Shown one piece after another: positions 27,051 through 36,203 of a DNA stretch of 64,000 bases. The first letter of the stretch is position 1. Each line of letters starts with the position of its first letter. Both the position numbers and the translations under genes were made by a program. The notes below the pieces were generated by a model. That model was not told where the DNA came from. It worked only from the letters and a program-made list of their open reading frames with translations, and searched no databases. Source of the DNA: Gammaproteobacteria bacterium (GTDB taxonomy: Bacteria; Pseudomonadota; Gammaproteobacteria; Pseudomonadales; JAUIET01); the NCBI GenBank assembly GCA_030429735.1, contig JAUIET010000005.1, forward strand, positions 201,905 to 265,904, in the 5' to 3' direction.

Positions 27051-28831
27051 GTAATCGTAAAGCCCCGACACGCAACATGAATTGGGGTGTTATAGGCAAC
27101 GGTCAGAGTGCGGCCTTGATTTCCGAGAAAGGCAGTATTGACTGGTGTTGTTTGCCAGCATTTGATTCGCCATCGGTATTTGCAAAGTTATTGGATGAGA
27201 ATATTGGCGGCCACTTCGGCCTGCGCTTAAAAGGGCGCAAGGTAAGCATAGAGCAACAATACCTGCCGCAAACCAATATTCTGCGCACCGTATTTGATAA
27301 CGGCACTGATGCTCTGGAAGTGCTGGATTTTATGCCGCGCTACAAAACCAGTTACGAATACATTTGCCCGCCCGATATTGTGCGGTATCTTCGCCCGCTT
27401 CGAGGCAATCCGGTTATCGTCTGCGATTACCAGCCAAAGTTGGGTTATGCCAAAGACGTTACTCAAACGATAGAACATGATGACTATCTGAAAAGTATCT
27501 GCGCCAAGCCCAGCTATGAATCGGTGTACCTGTATTCGAATTTACCACTGTCTGGTATCGCCAATGGAAAATCCATTCCGATCTTTGGCGACGCGTATTT
27601 GTGGCTCAGTTATAACGAAAAGATTGATCAACCGTGTCTGGAGCTTACGCGCCTGCAGTTTGAGCGCACCAAAGTGTACTGGATGGACTGGGTGGACCAA
27701 ACCGTGGCGTTTGCACGCTGGAACGACACCATAGAGCGCAGCATGCTGGTACTTAAATTACTGGCGTACCAGAATACCGGAGCTGTTCTGGCCGCTATCA
27801 CAACCAGTTTGCCAGAAGACATAGGCAGCGTGCGTAATTGGGATTATCGGTTTTGCTGGCTGCGCGATGCGTCCATGGTGGTCAAGATATTTACGCAGTT
27901 GGGTCACTATCGGGTAGCGAGTCGTTATCTGAATTTCCTGCTCGATGTGATCCCTTACAAAGATGAAAATGTGCAGATCATGTACGGCATTGGCCGCCAG
28001 AAGCAATTGAAAGAATTTGAGTTGCCTTGGTTGTCCGGCTATGAGAATTCCGCACCGGTGCGAATTGGTAACGCCGCGTATAAGCAGAAGCAGCATGATA
28101 TCTACGGCTTTGTGCTCGACACCATCTACCAGCGCGTGGCAGACCACCCGAGTTCCATAGATCGACCTGAAGGTTTATGGACTATGGTGCGAACCATGGT
28201 GCGTCACGTTGAGCGGCAATGGCGTAAGCCGGACGCCGGCATTTGGGAAATTCGCGGTGAGAAAAAGCACTTCGTATTTTCCAAAGTACTGTGTTGGGTT
28301 GCCGTAGACCGTGCCATACGAATTGCCGGGTTGTTCAGCAAGCAATCCTACGTTGAGAAGTGGACACCATTGCGTGAAGAGATATTCAAACAGGTGATGT
28401 CGAAGGGCTATAACACCGACATAGAGGCTTTTTCACAAAGCTACGGCGATGAGTACATGGATGCGTCCAATTTATTGATGGAGCACTACGGTATGATCAG
28501 TGCCAATGATCCACGCTATGTAAACACCGTGAACCGTTGCTACGACGAACTGTGTAAAGATGGTTTGATGTTTCGTTACCGCAATACAGATGATTTTGGC
28601 GAGCCGCATACCGCCTTTACCGTGTGCACGTTTTGGATGATCAAAAGCCTGCACCGTATAGGCCGTAAAGAACTGGCCGCTGACATGTTTGAGAGTGTGG
28701 TGCGCTCTTGCAACCATGCTGGCTTGCTCAGCGAAGACATGGACTTTGAAAGCCGGCGCTTGCTCGGCAACTTTCCGCAGGGCTATAGCCATCTTGCATT
28801 GATTGATACTGCTATCGCGCTCAGCGAGTAG
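27047..28831 (+). CDS. Glycoside hydrolase family 15 protein (trehalase/glucoamylase-like)
   Basis: The 594-residue protein has the GH15 layout. An N-terminal beta domain (MNWGVIGNGQSAALISEKGSI starts it) precedes an alpha/alpha barrel with NWDYRFCWLRDAS, the general-acid region DAGIWEIRG and a C-terminal ANEASQ-like catalytic region near GLLSEDMDFESRRLLGNFPQGYSHL. It would hydrolyse an alpha-glucoside in the cytosol (no signal peptide). It starts with GTG inside the TPS-TPP stop (GTGA, 4-nt overlap), so it is tightly coupled to trehalose synthesis. This suggests that its substrate is trehalose or a maltodextrin. Together the pair could set an osmolyte level. Confidence 0.85.
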   Translation: MSNRKAPTRNMNWGVIGNGQSAALISEKGSIDWCCLPAFDSPSVFAKLLDENIGGHFGLRLKGRKVSIEQQYLPQTNILRTVFDNGTDALEVLDFMPRYKTSYEYICPPDIVRYLRPLRGNPVIVCDYQPKLGYAKDVTQTIEHDDYLKSICAKPSYESVYLYSNLPLSGIANGKSIPIFGDAYLWLSYNEKIDQPCLELTRLQFERTKVYWMDWVDQTVAFARWNDTIERSMLVLKLLAYQNTGAVLAAITTSLPEDIGSVRNWDYRFCWLRDASMVVKIFTQLGHYRVASRYLNFLLDVIPYKDENVQIMYGIGRQKQLKEFELPWLSGYENSAPVRIGNAAYKQKQHDIYGFVLDTIYQRVADHPSSIDRPEGLWTMVRTMVRHVERQWRKPDAGIWEIRGEKKHFVFSKVLCWVAVDRAIRIAGLFSKQSYVEKWTPLREEIFKQVMSKGYNTDIEAFSQSYGDEYMDASNLLMEHYGMISANDPRYVNTVNRCYDELCKDGLMFRYRNTDDFGEPHTAFTVCTFWMIKSLHRIGRKELAADMFESVVRSCNHAGLLSEDMDFESRRLLGNFPQGYSHLALIDTAIALSE

Positions 28832-28849
28832 ACGCCCTAACACTTTTTT

Positions 28850-29866
28850 CTAAGCGGCAGATTGCCTTGGCTCTGATCTGAGTTTCCTTGGCGGAACGCC
28901 GAACCATCGCATGCAACTTCTGCTCAGCGTGGTTTGATCACTGTAGCCAATCAGCGCCGCAACCTGAACCAGCGGCACTTTTGTGCGGCGCAGATAATAG
29001 TCGGCCCGCTTTTGCCGCACTTTGTCGAGTATATGATTGAAGCTCGCACCTTCGGCCTGCAGCTGCCGCTGCATGGTTTTCGGATGCAGCGCAAGAGCTG
29101 AAGACACGTTTTCGCGGTTGCAGCTGTCAGTGCCCAGTGTTCTAAGAATGACCATTTCAACCTGCTCTGTAAACGGCGCTTCCGGTGCGGGATATTCCTG
29201 GCGAAGATAGTCCAGCGCGATTTGCTTGATGTGCTCATTTCCGGACTCCAGATTGATCGCCATGCAGGCCTTGCTCACTTTTAGCGCGCAACGGTCGGCG
29301 TCAAAGTGCACTGGAATCTTGAAGTGCTGTTCATACGTTTCGGGGCTGCACAGAGCCCGGTGGGGCAGAAAAACCGCCAAGGGCTCAAACTGTTCCTTTG
29401 CCAGCAAGCTCAGCACGCGATACACCATTGCGATCGTCTTATCGTAGGCTTGAATGGCATTGCTTGGGGTAACGCGGGGTAAGTGAATGGCGACTCGCAG
29501 TTCGGTTCCGTCGTCAGCATCCTCTATGTCCAGCTTCAATGCCGGGCTGACCACGTACATATACGCAGCGGCGCAATTCATTGCGTCAGAAATAGACGTC
29601 GAGTTTTGCATCGCCACTGCCAGTGGCCCCAACACTTCCATGTCTTGAGCTTTGGAAACTCGTAAGCCCAGGTCGGGAGTATTGAGTTCCGTGGCGCAAT
29701 GTTCCAGTAAGAACAATTGCTTTTCGTAGGCCATTAGCCCATCAGCGGATTTAAAAATACTCACATCCAGCCCTGACTCGCTGCACAGCTTCGCTGCGTC
29801 TCCGCCCAAAGACTCTATAAGTTTGTCAAAACCGCGAAGCGTTGTTACACGAACACTGGCAACCAT
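28850..29866 (-). CDS. AraC-family regulator with arabinose-binding-like domain
   Basis: The real protein starts at the ATG at 29866 (MVASVRVTTLRGFDKL), giving 338 residues. The open frame upstream of it is only the shadow of the TonB receptor. Residues about 20-200 match the AraC-type ligand-binding domain seen in OruR/ArgR-like regulators (SADGLMAYEKQLFLLEH, LGLRVSKAQDMEVLGPLAVAM). Residues 235-335 are an AraC helix-turn-helix (VSSALALHPKTMQRQLQAEG, LVQVAALIGYSDQTTLSRSC). It diverges from the eleven-gene operon at 30074 across a 207-bp region that carries TGTCAA repeats. It is the natural candidate to sense the imported compound or its product. Confidence 0.9.
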   Translation of the reverse strand: MVASVRVTTLRGFDKLIESLGGDAAKLCSESGLDVSIFKSADGLMAYEKQLFLLEHCATELNTPDLGLRVSKAQDMEVLGPLAVAMQNSTSISDAMNCAAAYMYVVSPALKLDIEDADDGTELRVAIHLPRVTPSNAIQAYDKTIAMVYRVLSLLAKEQFEPLAVFLPHRALCSPETYEQHFKIPVHFDADRCALKVSKACMAINLESGNEHIKQIALDYLRQEYPAPEAPFTEQVEMVILRTLGTDSCNRENVSSALALHPKTMQRQLQAEGASFNHILDKVRQKRADYYLRRTKVPLVQVAALIGYSDQTTLSRSCMRWFGVPPRKLRSEPRQSAA

Positions 29867-29899
29867 GATTTTTTTGTACGCTGCTTTGTGGAGCCCAAT

Positions 29900-29982
29900 T
29901 GTCAATAATATGTCCTCTAATGTCAATTTATCATTACCGGTCTGTCGGAGCGGTCGGCTGTCGGTGTGTCCCAAATTGTCAA
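29900..29982. promoter_or_regulatory. TGTCAA repeat cluster, AraC operator candidate
   Basis: TGTCAA occurs at 29900-29905, 29921-29926 and 29977-29982. The first two are 21 bp apart, two helical turns, the spacing of AraC half-sites. A fourth related TGTCCT lies between them. The cluster sits between the AraC gene and the TonB receptor operon, so it could control both directions. Confidence 0.5.
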
Positions 29983-30073
29983 AAAAACGTCCTGAGATAT
30001 CAAGAAAACCAGCGCGCAGCGCCCTACTATGCGCACCATCAACAGTACCCACTTCAATAAAGAGGATAAAACC

Positions 30074-32566
30074 ATGCGCAAATTTGCTTTTCCCCTGTCG
30101 GCATTGGCTATTAGCCTGGCCAGTGTCCATGCCCAGTCGCAAGCCCTGGAGGAGATAGTTGTTACGGCCACCAAACGCGCCGAAAGTTTGCAGGATGTTC
30201 CGATTTCCATGATCGCAATGGGTGGTGAAACTATTCGTGAGCTGGGAATCACCAAAGCGGAGGACTTTACCGCTAACATGCCGGCGATTACGGTTGCGCA
30301 GAACCCGATCGGAAACTTTGTATTCATTCGTGGCCTTGGTACGGCAGGTGCCAACCAGGGTATCGAACAATCCGTGTCTATTTTTCATGATGGCATATAC
30401 ATGGGTCGCCATCAGTTATCTCGTGCGCCCTTTATGGATTTGGAGCGAGTAGAAGTTCTGCGCGGACCGCAAAGCATTCTATTTGGTAAAAACACGATTG
30501 GTGGTGCCGTGCATGTGATTAGTGCAAAGCCAACCGATGAATTTGAAGGAATTATTACGGGCCTTTACGGCTGGGAAGACAGCGAAACCGAGATCAATCT
30601 GGCCTTGTCGGGTCCGCTCACCGATCGCTTGCGCGGCCGTTTGGCCATTCGAAGTTATCAAATGGATGGCTTTTTAGATAATGTTATGACCGGGCAGGAA
30701 GGGCCGGAACGCGATGACATGACCATCCGTGGTCAGTTAGCGTTTGATATCACAGATAACGCCGACGTGACTCTGCGTCTGGAACGCAGCGAGTTTGAAC
30801 AGGTTCAGCAAACTACGCAGCTTAGAACTACCAACCCTCTGGGTGCCGGTGCGCAAAACACCAGTGGCTTGAACGCAGCCTTGATCGCGGTTGCAACTGG
30901 GGGTGACGGCTCTGAGCGCTACGACGATGAGCGTGCGGTGGACAATGATGGTGGCGTATTGCTTGGCCAGGTATTGCCACAGTTTGCCGGTGTGCCCGGT
31001 TTTCCGGACAAGCCAGAGGGCAGCGACAATGAAATGGATCTTGCCAGCCTGACCTTCAATGTCGGCATTGGCGAACATACCCTGACTGCTATTACCGGTT
31101 ATGCCAGTTACGAATACAGAGACATTTGTGATTGTGACTTTGCGGCGATCCCCTTGATTCAGGTGGATGCGACAGAAGACTACGACCAGTTCAGCCAGGA
31201 AATCAGGCTGGCCTCACCCGGTGGTGAGAGCATCGACTATATTGTTGGGGCCTATTACCACCAGACGGATCTACTTTATCGGTCTATAGAAGGTTTCGGT
31301 ACGCAGCTACTTGCCCCTGCCGGTCTGCCAGCCGCTCTGTTCCCGAACGTATCACGTGATTACAATTTCGATCAGGAGCAACGCCAGTGGGCAATCTTTG
31401 GGTCCGCAACTTTTACCCTGACCGATACGCTACGCACCACGATTGGTCTGCGTTACTCGGAAGAAAACAAAGAAGTTACCCGTAACCTGGACAAACTGTT
31501 CACTGGTGGCTGGGATTACAGTCCGCTCGCTGGCCTGCCCGCCGGAACCCTGGCGTTTGGTAATACGGCGGCTGATTACGATGCATTTATAGCGAACCCT
31601 GCGCTTGCTCAAGCGGCAGGCGTGGTTGAAGCGGCTATTTTTGCAGGCGCTCTTGGCACCTACGAGCATACCTTAGCCGCTGAGCGTGATGAGGAGTTTG
31701 TTTCCTGGTCCGCGAATCTGGAATACGATGCGACTGACAACATCATGGTGTTTGCTTCGGTATCTACCGGTGTTAAAGGCGGTGGTTTCGATGCGCGCTT
31801 CCTCAAAAACCCGGCAATTCCCGCCATTGGTAATGATAAGTTTGAGTACGAAGAAGAAGAGGCCATGAGCTTCGAACTGGGCATGAAAGCCACTCTGCTC
31901 GATGGTGCAATGACATTCAATGCAACCGTGTTCCAGACGGATATTGATGACTACCAGGTGAGCATTTTTGACGGTGCGACTGCATTCTTCGTTGATAACG
32001 TTGCCGACATTCGTGCTCGTGGTCTGGAAATGGATATGCGCTGGCGCGCCACCGATAATCTGATTGTCAATTTCGCGGGTAGCTTCCTAGATAATGAGTA
32101 CACGGACTTTCCGTTGGCACCTTGTTGGGCTGCGCAAACCAACGGCGACACCCTTGTACCTGGATGTATAACCGATCCGGTTACTGGTGTGTCCGGACGT
32201 GATGCGTCTGGTGATCCCAACTCTTTCTCACCGGAAATCGCGTTCAACTTGAACCTGGACTACTCGCTGCCGATTGGTGATAGCCTCGAGTTTCGTACGG
32301 TGCTGAACTTCAATTACAGCGATGAGTATTTTGTTGCGGCAGATTTGGACCCGGCGATCGCGCTGCAAGAATCTTTCTTCAAAACGGATGCTCGAATCAG
32401 TATTGGCGATATCAATGGCGACTGGGAAGTCAGTCTGCTGGGTAAGAACCTGAGTGATGAGTTCAGCGGTGGTAACAGCAACGATCAACCTCTGGTTCCC
32501 GGCAACGGATTTGCTTCTACTGATCGCCTGCGGTATTTTGCCGTACAAGGTACTTATCGATTCTAG
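30074..32566 (+). CDS. TonB-dependent receptor, first gene of uptake/storage operon
   Basis: From ATG 30074 (AAAGAGGAT Shine-Dalgarno) the protein is 830 residues. A signal peptide is followed by a TonB box LEEIVVTATKR, a plug with RVEVLRGPQSILFGKNTIGGA, and a barrel ending in VQGTYRF. Cysteines in YRDICDCDFAA and APCWAAQ suggest disulfide-braced loops. It imports an unknown ligand across the outer membrane. It shares very long blocks with the receptor at 47380 (for example GIEQSV, FHDG.YMGRHQ, SRAPFMDLERVEVLRGPQS), so the two are close paralogues. The ALDH starts 11 nt after its stop. An imported lipophilic alcohol is inferred from the downstream quinoprotein and WS/DGAT genes. Confidence 0.92.
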   Translation: MRKFAFPLSALAISLASVHAQSQALEEIVVTATKRAESLQDVPISMIAMGGETIRELGITKAEDFTANMPAITVAQNPIGNFVFIRGLGTAGANQGIEQSVSIFHDGIYMGRHQLSRAPFMDLERVEVLRGPQSILFGKNTIGGAVHVISAKPTDEFEGIITGLYGWEDSETEINLALSGPLTDRLRGRLAIRSYQMDGFLDNVMTGQEGPERDDMTIRGQLAFDITDNADVTLRLERSEFEQVQQTTQLRTTNPLGAGAQNTSGLNAALIAVATGGDGSERYDDERAVDNDGGVLLGQVLPQFAGVPGFPDKPEGSDNEMDLASLTFNVGIGEHTLTAITGYASYEYRDICDCDFAAIPLIQVDATEDYDQFSQEIRLASPGGESIDYIVGAYYHQTDLLYRSIEGFGTQLLAPAGLPAALFPNVSRDYNFDQEQRQWAIFGSATFTLTDTLRTTIGLRYSEENKEVTRNLDKLFTGGWDYSPLAGLPAGTLAFGNTAADYDAFIANPALAQAAGVVEAAIFAGALGTYEHTLAAERDEEFVSWSANLEYDATDNIMVFASVSTGVKGGGFDARFLKNPAIPAIGNDKFEYEEEEAMSFELGMKATLLDGAMTFNATVFQTDIDDYQVSIFDGATAFFVDNVADIRARGLEMDMRWRATDNLIVNFAGSFLDNEYTDFPLAPCWAAQTNGDTLVPGCITDPVTGVSGRDASGDPNSFSPEIAFNLNLDYSLPIGDSLEFRTVLNFNYSDEYFVAADLDPAIALQESFFKTDARISIGDINGDWEVSLLGKNLSDEFSGGNSNDQPLVPGNGFASTDRLRYFAVQGTYRF

Positions 32567-32577
32567 GAGAGTCCGTC

Positions 32578-34032
32578 ATGAACGTAGCAACAAACCCCGC
32601 CGTTATTGGCGATTCAAGCGCCATTCGTGACACACTGGAGGCCGCGCTGGAAACCCAGCGCGCCGCCTATCTCGCGCAACCGACACCTGATTTTGCACAA
32701 CGGAAGCAAGACTTGCTGGCCTTGAAAAGCATGATCAGTGACAACGTTGACGCCATCGTCGATGCCATTAGCCAGGACTACGGTAATCGGTCCCGGCATG
32801 AGACTTTGTTTGCTGAGATTATCTCGGTCACCGATGGCATCAATGACACCCTTAAGCACCTGAAAAAGTGGATGAAGGTGCAAAAGCGTCATGTGGATAC
32901 CACTATGTTTGCCGGTGGCAAGAACCGGGTGATTCCACAACCGCTGGGTGTGGCGGGTTTGATCATACCCTGGAACTTTCCGGTTAATCTGAGCTTTTCG
33001 CAGCTGTGCGCAGTATTTGCTGCCGGCAATCGCGCCATGGTTAAGATGTCAGAAAACTCGATTGCCTTGAGCCGCTTGTTGATTGAGTTGGCACCAAAGT
33101 ATTTCAGCGCCGACAAGCTGGCGTTTTTTGAAGAAACCGGCGGTGTTGGCGTGCAGTTTTCGCAGCTGCCGTTTGATTTGATCATCTTCACCGGTTCCGG
33201 CCAGACCGGTCGCGCGGTGATGGCGTCTGCAGCGCAAAACCTGACCCCGGTTATCCTGGAGCTCGGTGGCAAAGCGCCAGCTGTTATTGACCCTGAGTAC
33301 TCTATGGAAAAGGCTGTAGAGCGAATTATGTTCGTCAAGCAGTTCAATGCCGGTCAGATATGTACCAATGTGGATTATGTATTTGTTCACGAAAGCCAAA
33401 AGCAGGAATTTGTAGAGTGTGCCAAAAGCTACGTGGCCAAGCACTGCCCGGATATCAATCACAAAGACTATACGTCGATCATTGATGATCGCAGCGTGAC
33501 GCGACTGCTCGGCACGATTGAAGACGCGCGTAGCAAAGGCGCTACCTTGATCAATTTGTGCGGAGACCAGGAAGCGAACATCGAGCAGCGTAAAATTCCA
33601 TTGCACCTGGTACTGGATACCAGTGAAGACATGACGATTCGCCAGCGCGAAACCTTCGGTCCATTGCTAATGGTGTTAACGTATACCGATCCACAGGAAG
33701 TGATTGATTATGTAAACGAGCGTGACCGGCCGTTGGCCTTGTATCCGTTCACCAATAACAGCAAATTGGCCGACATGTACATTGACCGTATCATGTCAGG
33801 TGGTGTGACAGTGAACGACGCCTTGTTCCACGTTGCCCAGCACGACATCCCGTTTGGCGGTGTAGGCCCGAGTGGTATGGGCCATTACCATGGTTACGAA
33901 GGTTTTGTCGCGTGCTCTAAAATGCGGCCGGTGTTCTACCAGAGCGGGTTCACTGCCATGAAATATCTGGCGCCTCCGTATGGTAAGTTTGCCGATAAGG
34001 TGTTTAACACGCTTGTGAAGCTGAAAAGCTAA
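32578..34032 (+). CDS. Aldehyde dehydrogenase, coniferyl-aldehyde/class 3 type
   Basis: The 484-residue NAD(P)-dependent enzyme shows PWNFP at 131-135, the general base Glu228 in LELGGK and the catalytic nucleophile Cys262 in AGQICTN. It also has FGPLLMVLTY and PFGGVGPSGMGHYHG, typical of class 3 and coniferyl aldehyde dehydrogenases that act on long-chain or bulky aldehydes. The length is normal and there is no signal peptide, so it works in the cytosol. AGGAGAG precedes the ATG. In the operon it sits between the receptor and a quinoprotein alcohol dehydrogenase, and would convert the resulting aldehyde to the acid. A hydrophobic C-terminal segment (PVFYQSGFTAMKYLAPP) may help it bind membrane. 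Confidence 0.93.
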   Translation: MNVATNPAVIGDSSAIRDTLEAALETQRAAYLAQPTPDFAQRKQDLLALKSMISDNVDAIVDAISQDYGNRSRHETLFAEIISVTDGINDTLKHLKKWMKVQKRHVDTTMFAGGKNRVIPQPLGVAGLIIPWNFPVNLSFSQLCAVFAAGNRAMVKMSENSIALSRLLIELAPKYFSADKLAFFEETGGVGVQFSQLPFDLIIFTGSGQTGRAVMASAAQNLTPVILELGGKAPAVIDPEYSMEKAVERIMFVKQFNAGQICTNVDYVFVHESQKQEFVECAKSYVAKHCPDINHKDYTSIIDDRSVTRLLGTIEDARSKGATLINLCGDQEANIEQRKIPLHLVLDTSEDMTIRQRETFGPLLMVLTYTDPQEVIDYVNERDRPLALYPFTNNSKLADMYIDRIMSGGVTVNDALFHVAQHDIPFGGVGPSGMGHYHGYEGFVACSKMRPVFYQSGFTAMKYLAPPYGKFADKVFNTLVKLKS

Positions 34033-34056
34033 TAACGATAAAAAGGGAGAATCCGC

Positions 34057-36168
34057 ATGAATCGTGTGGCTTTGATTGGTGTGGCGTTTCTGCTGACTGC
34101 GTGTGGTGGAGATAAATCCCAAAATGTGGTCACCAAAGACTCAGCGGAAGCAGCGGTCACGCAGCCCGTATCTGTTCAGAGCGTTGAATGGCCGCTGCAC
34201 GGCAACGACTGGGGTGAGCAACGCCACAGCCCACTAACACAGATCAACCTTAACACGGTGAAAGACCTGGGCTTGCACTGGTCTTTCGATATGAAGAACA
34301 AGCGCGGCGTGGAAGCCACGCCGTTAATGGTTGATGGCACCCTGTACGTGACCGCCAGCTGGTCTGTGGTACATGCCCTGGACGCCAAAACCGGCGTTGA
34401 AAAATGGAGCTATGATCCCAAGGTTGACCGCGCTTTCCTGGCCAAAGGGTGTTGCGATGCAGTGAATCGTGGCGTGGCGTACGCCAATGGCAAAGTCATT
34501 GTAGGTGCCTACGACGGCCGTTTGATTGCCCTGAACGCAGAAGACGGCAGCGTTGCCTGGGATGTACAGACCACAGATCGCAGTCAACCCTATACGATTA
34601 CCGGCGCACCTCGCATTGCGGGTGGCAAAGTCATCATAGGTAATGGTGGTGCGGAACTGGGTGTTCGCGGTTATGTGACCGCCTACGATATTGACAGCGG
34701 CGCACAAGCCTGGCGCTTTTATACAGTGCCTGGCAATCCCGCAGATGGTTTTGAAAATGAGTTGATGGAACAAGCCGCCGCCACCTGGACCGGCGAATGG
34801 TGGGAGTGGGGCGGTGGTGGCACCGTTTGGGACTCTATGGTCTACGATCCTGAGCTTGATTTGTTCTATATCGGCGTTGGCAATGGCTCGCCGTGGAACC
34901 AGGCGGTACGCAGCCCGGAAGGCGGCGACAATCTGTTTTTAACTTCAATTGTTGCCCTGCGTCCGGCAACCGGCGAATACGTCTGGCATTATCAAACCAC
35001 GCCGGGCGAAACCTGGGACTTTACCGCTACCCAGCATATGTTGCTGGCCGATCTTGAGATTGATGGTAAGACGCGCAAGGTATTGATGCAGGCGCCGAAG
35101 AATGGCTTCTTCTATGTGTTAGACCGGGAAACTGGTGAGCTGATTTCGGCCGAGAACTATACAGAGGTTAATTGGGCAACACATGTAGACCCTGCTACCG
35201 GGCGACCGGTTGAAACGAAAGACGCGCGCGTATTCGATGGCAAGCGACCCTCGCTGCCCAGTAACGCAGGTGGCCACAACTGGCCGGCCATGTCTTACCA
35301 CCCTGGCACCGGCCTGGTCTATATTCCGACCATGGTATTTCCGGTTGCGTTTCTGGCACCCGCCAACGATCGTGACCGACTACCCAAGCAGGGCAAATGG
35401 AATGTGGGCTTTGACCGCATTGCCAATGCACCGCCCGAAATTCCGGAACAAGACCTCGCCGCCGCACTGGACAAAGAGTTTTCGGGTCAATTGCTTGCCT
35501 GGGACCCTGTTAAGCAGGAATCACGCTGGAAAGGGGAGATTGGCCGACCCAATGTGGGCGGTATATTGAGCACAGCCGGCGACCTCGTGTTTCAGCCTGA
35601 CGGTCATGGCATTTTGCGTGCGTTCAATGCCGCGACAGGTGAAGAGCTTTGGTCTCACGACACGCAAACGGGTGCGATGGCACCCGCAATAAGCTATGCA
35701 ATTGATGGCGAACAATACATCGCCATTGCGGTAGGCTTTGGTGGCGGTCTGGTTGCCGAAGCGGGTGGGGTTGCGCACGCTTGGAAAATTCCGAACTTGT
35801 CGCGCGTGCTTGTATACAAGCTTGGTGGAAAACATACTCTACCACCGGTGACAATTACCGAGCAAACCTTACCCGAGCCAGCCGCGGTGACAGCCAATGC
35901 CGACGAGCTTGAACATGGCCGAGTTGTTTATCATCGCCACTGCAGCTACTGCCACGGTGATGGCTTAAGAACCGGCGGAGCCACCAAAGACCTGCGCTGG
36001 TCACCGCTGGCATCGGTGCCTGCCGCCTGGCAGAGCGTGGTCATTGATGGTGTAATGAGCGGTGCCGGTATGGTCAGCTTTAAAGACTACGTGAGCGCTA
36101 ATGACGCGGAAGCGATTCGTCAGTATGTATTGAAGGAAGCAAACAGACTGTACAAAGCGCAACAATAA
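34057..36168 (+). CDS. Quinohaemoprotein alcohol dehydrogenase lipoprotein (C-terminal cytochrome c)
   Basis: The 703-residue protein has a lipobox FLLTAC (Cys16). The PQQ propeller shows the vicinal Cys132-Cys133 disulfide (KGCCDAVNRG) typical of PQQ alcohol dehydrogenases. Its calcium ligands are Glu in GNGGAELGVRG and Asn in GVGNGSPWN, and the catalytic Asp is in PGETWDF. A C-terminal cytochrome c domain carries CSYCH at 629-633. It is a membrane-anchored periplasmic enzyme oxidising alcohols and passing electrons through its own haem. All key residues are present, unlike the quinoprotein at 1708. Strong Shine-Dalgarno (AAGGGAG). The WS/DGAT gene follows after 35 nt. Confidence 0.94.
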   Translation: MNRVALIGVAFLLTACGGDKSQNVVTKDSAEAAVTQPVSVQSVEWPLHGNDWGEQRHSPLTQINLNTVKDLGLHWSFDMKNKRGVEATPLMVDGTLYVTASWSVVHALDAKTGVEKWSYDPKVDRAFLAKGCCDAVNRGVAYANGKVIVGAYDGRLIALNAEDGSVAWDVQTTDRSQPYTITGAPRIAGGKVIIGNGGAELGVRGYVTAYDIDSGAQAWRFYTVPGNPADGFENELMEQAAATWTGEWWEWGGGGTVWDSMVYDPELDLFYIGVGNGSPWNQAVRSPEGGDNLFLTSIVALRPATGEYVWHYQTTPGETWDFTATQHMLLADLEIDGKTRKVLMQAPKNGFFYVLDRETGELISAENYTEVNWATHVDPATGRPVETKDARVFDGKRPSLPSNAGGHNWPAMSYHPGTGLVYIPTMVFPVAFLAPANDRDRLPKQGKWNVGFDRIANAPPEIPEQDLAAALDKEFSGQLLAWDPVKQESRWKGEIGRPNVGGILSTAGDLVFQPDGHGILRAFNAATGEELWSHDTQTGAMAPAISYAIDGEQYIAIAVGFGGGLVAEAGGVAHAWKIPNLSRVLVYKLGGKHTLPPVTITEQTLPEPAAVTANADELEHGRVVYHRHCSYCHGDGLRTGGATKDLRWSPLASVPAAWQSVVIDGVMSGAGMVSFKDYVSANDAEAIRQYVLKEANRLYKAQQ

Positions 36169-36203
36169 CTTAACCCAAGGGTGGTAACACCAGGGCAGCA
36201 TGC

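Noticed and set aside
29867-30412. Long N-terminal extension of the AraC gene at 28850
   Set aside because: The extra 180 residues are the antisense of the TonB receptor and its promoter. The AraC domain starts at the ATG at 29866.
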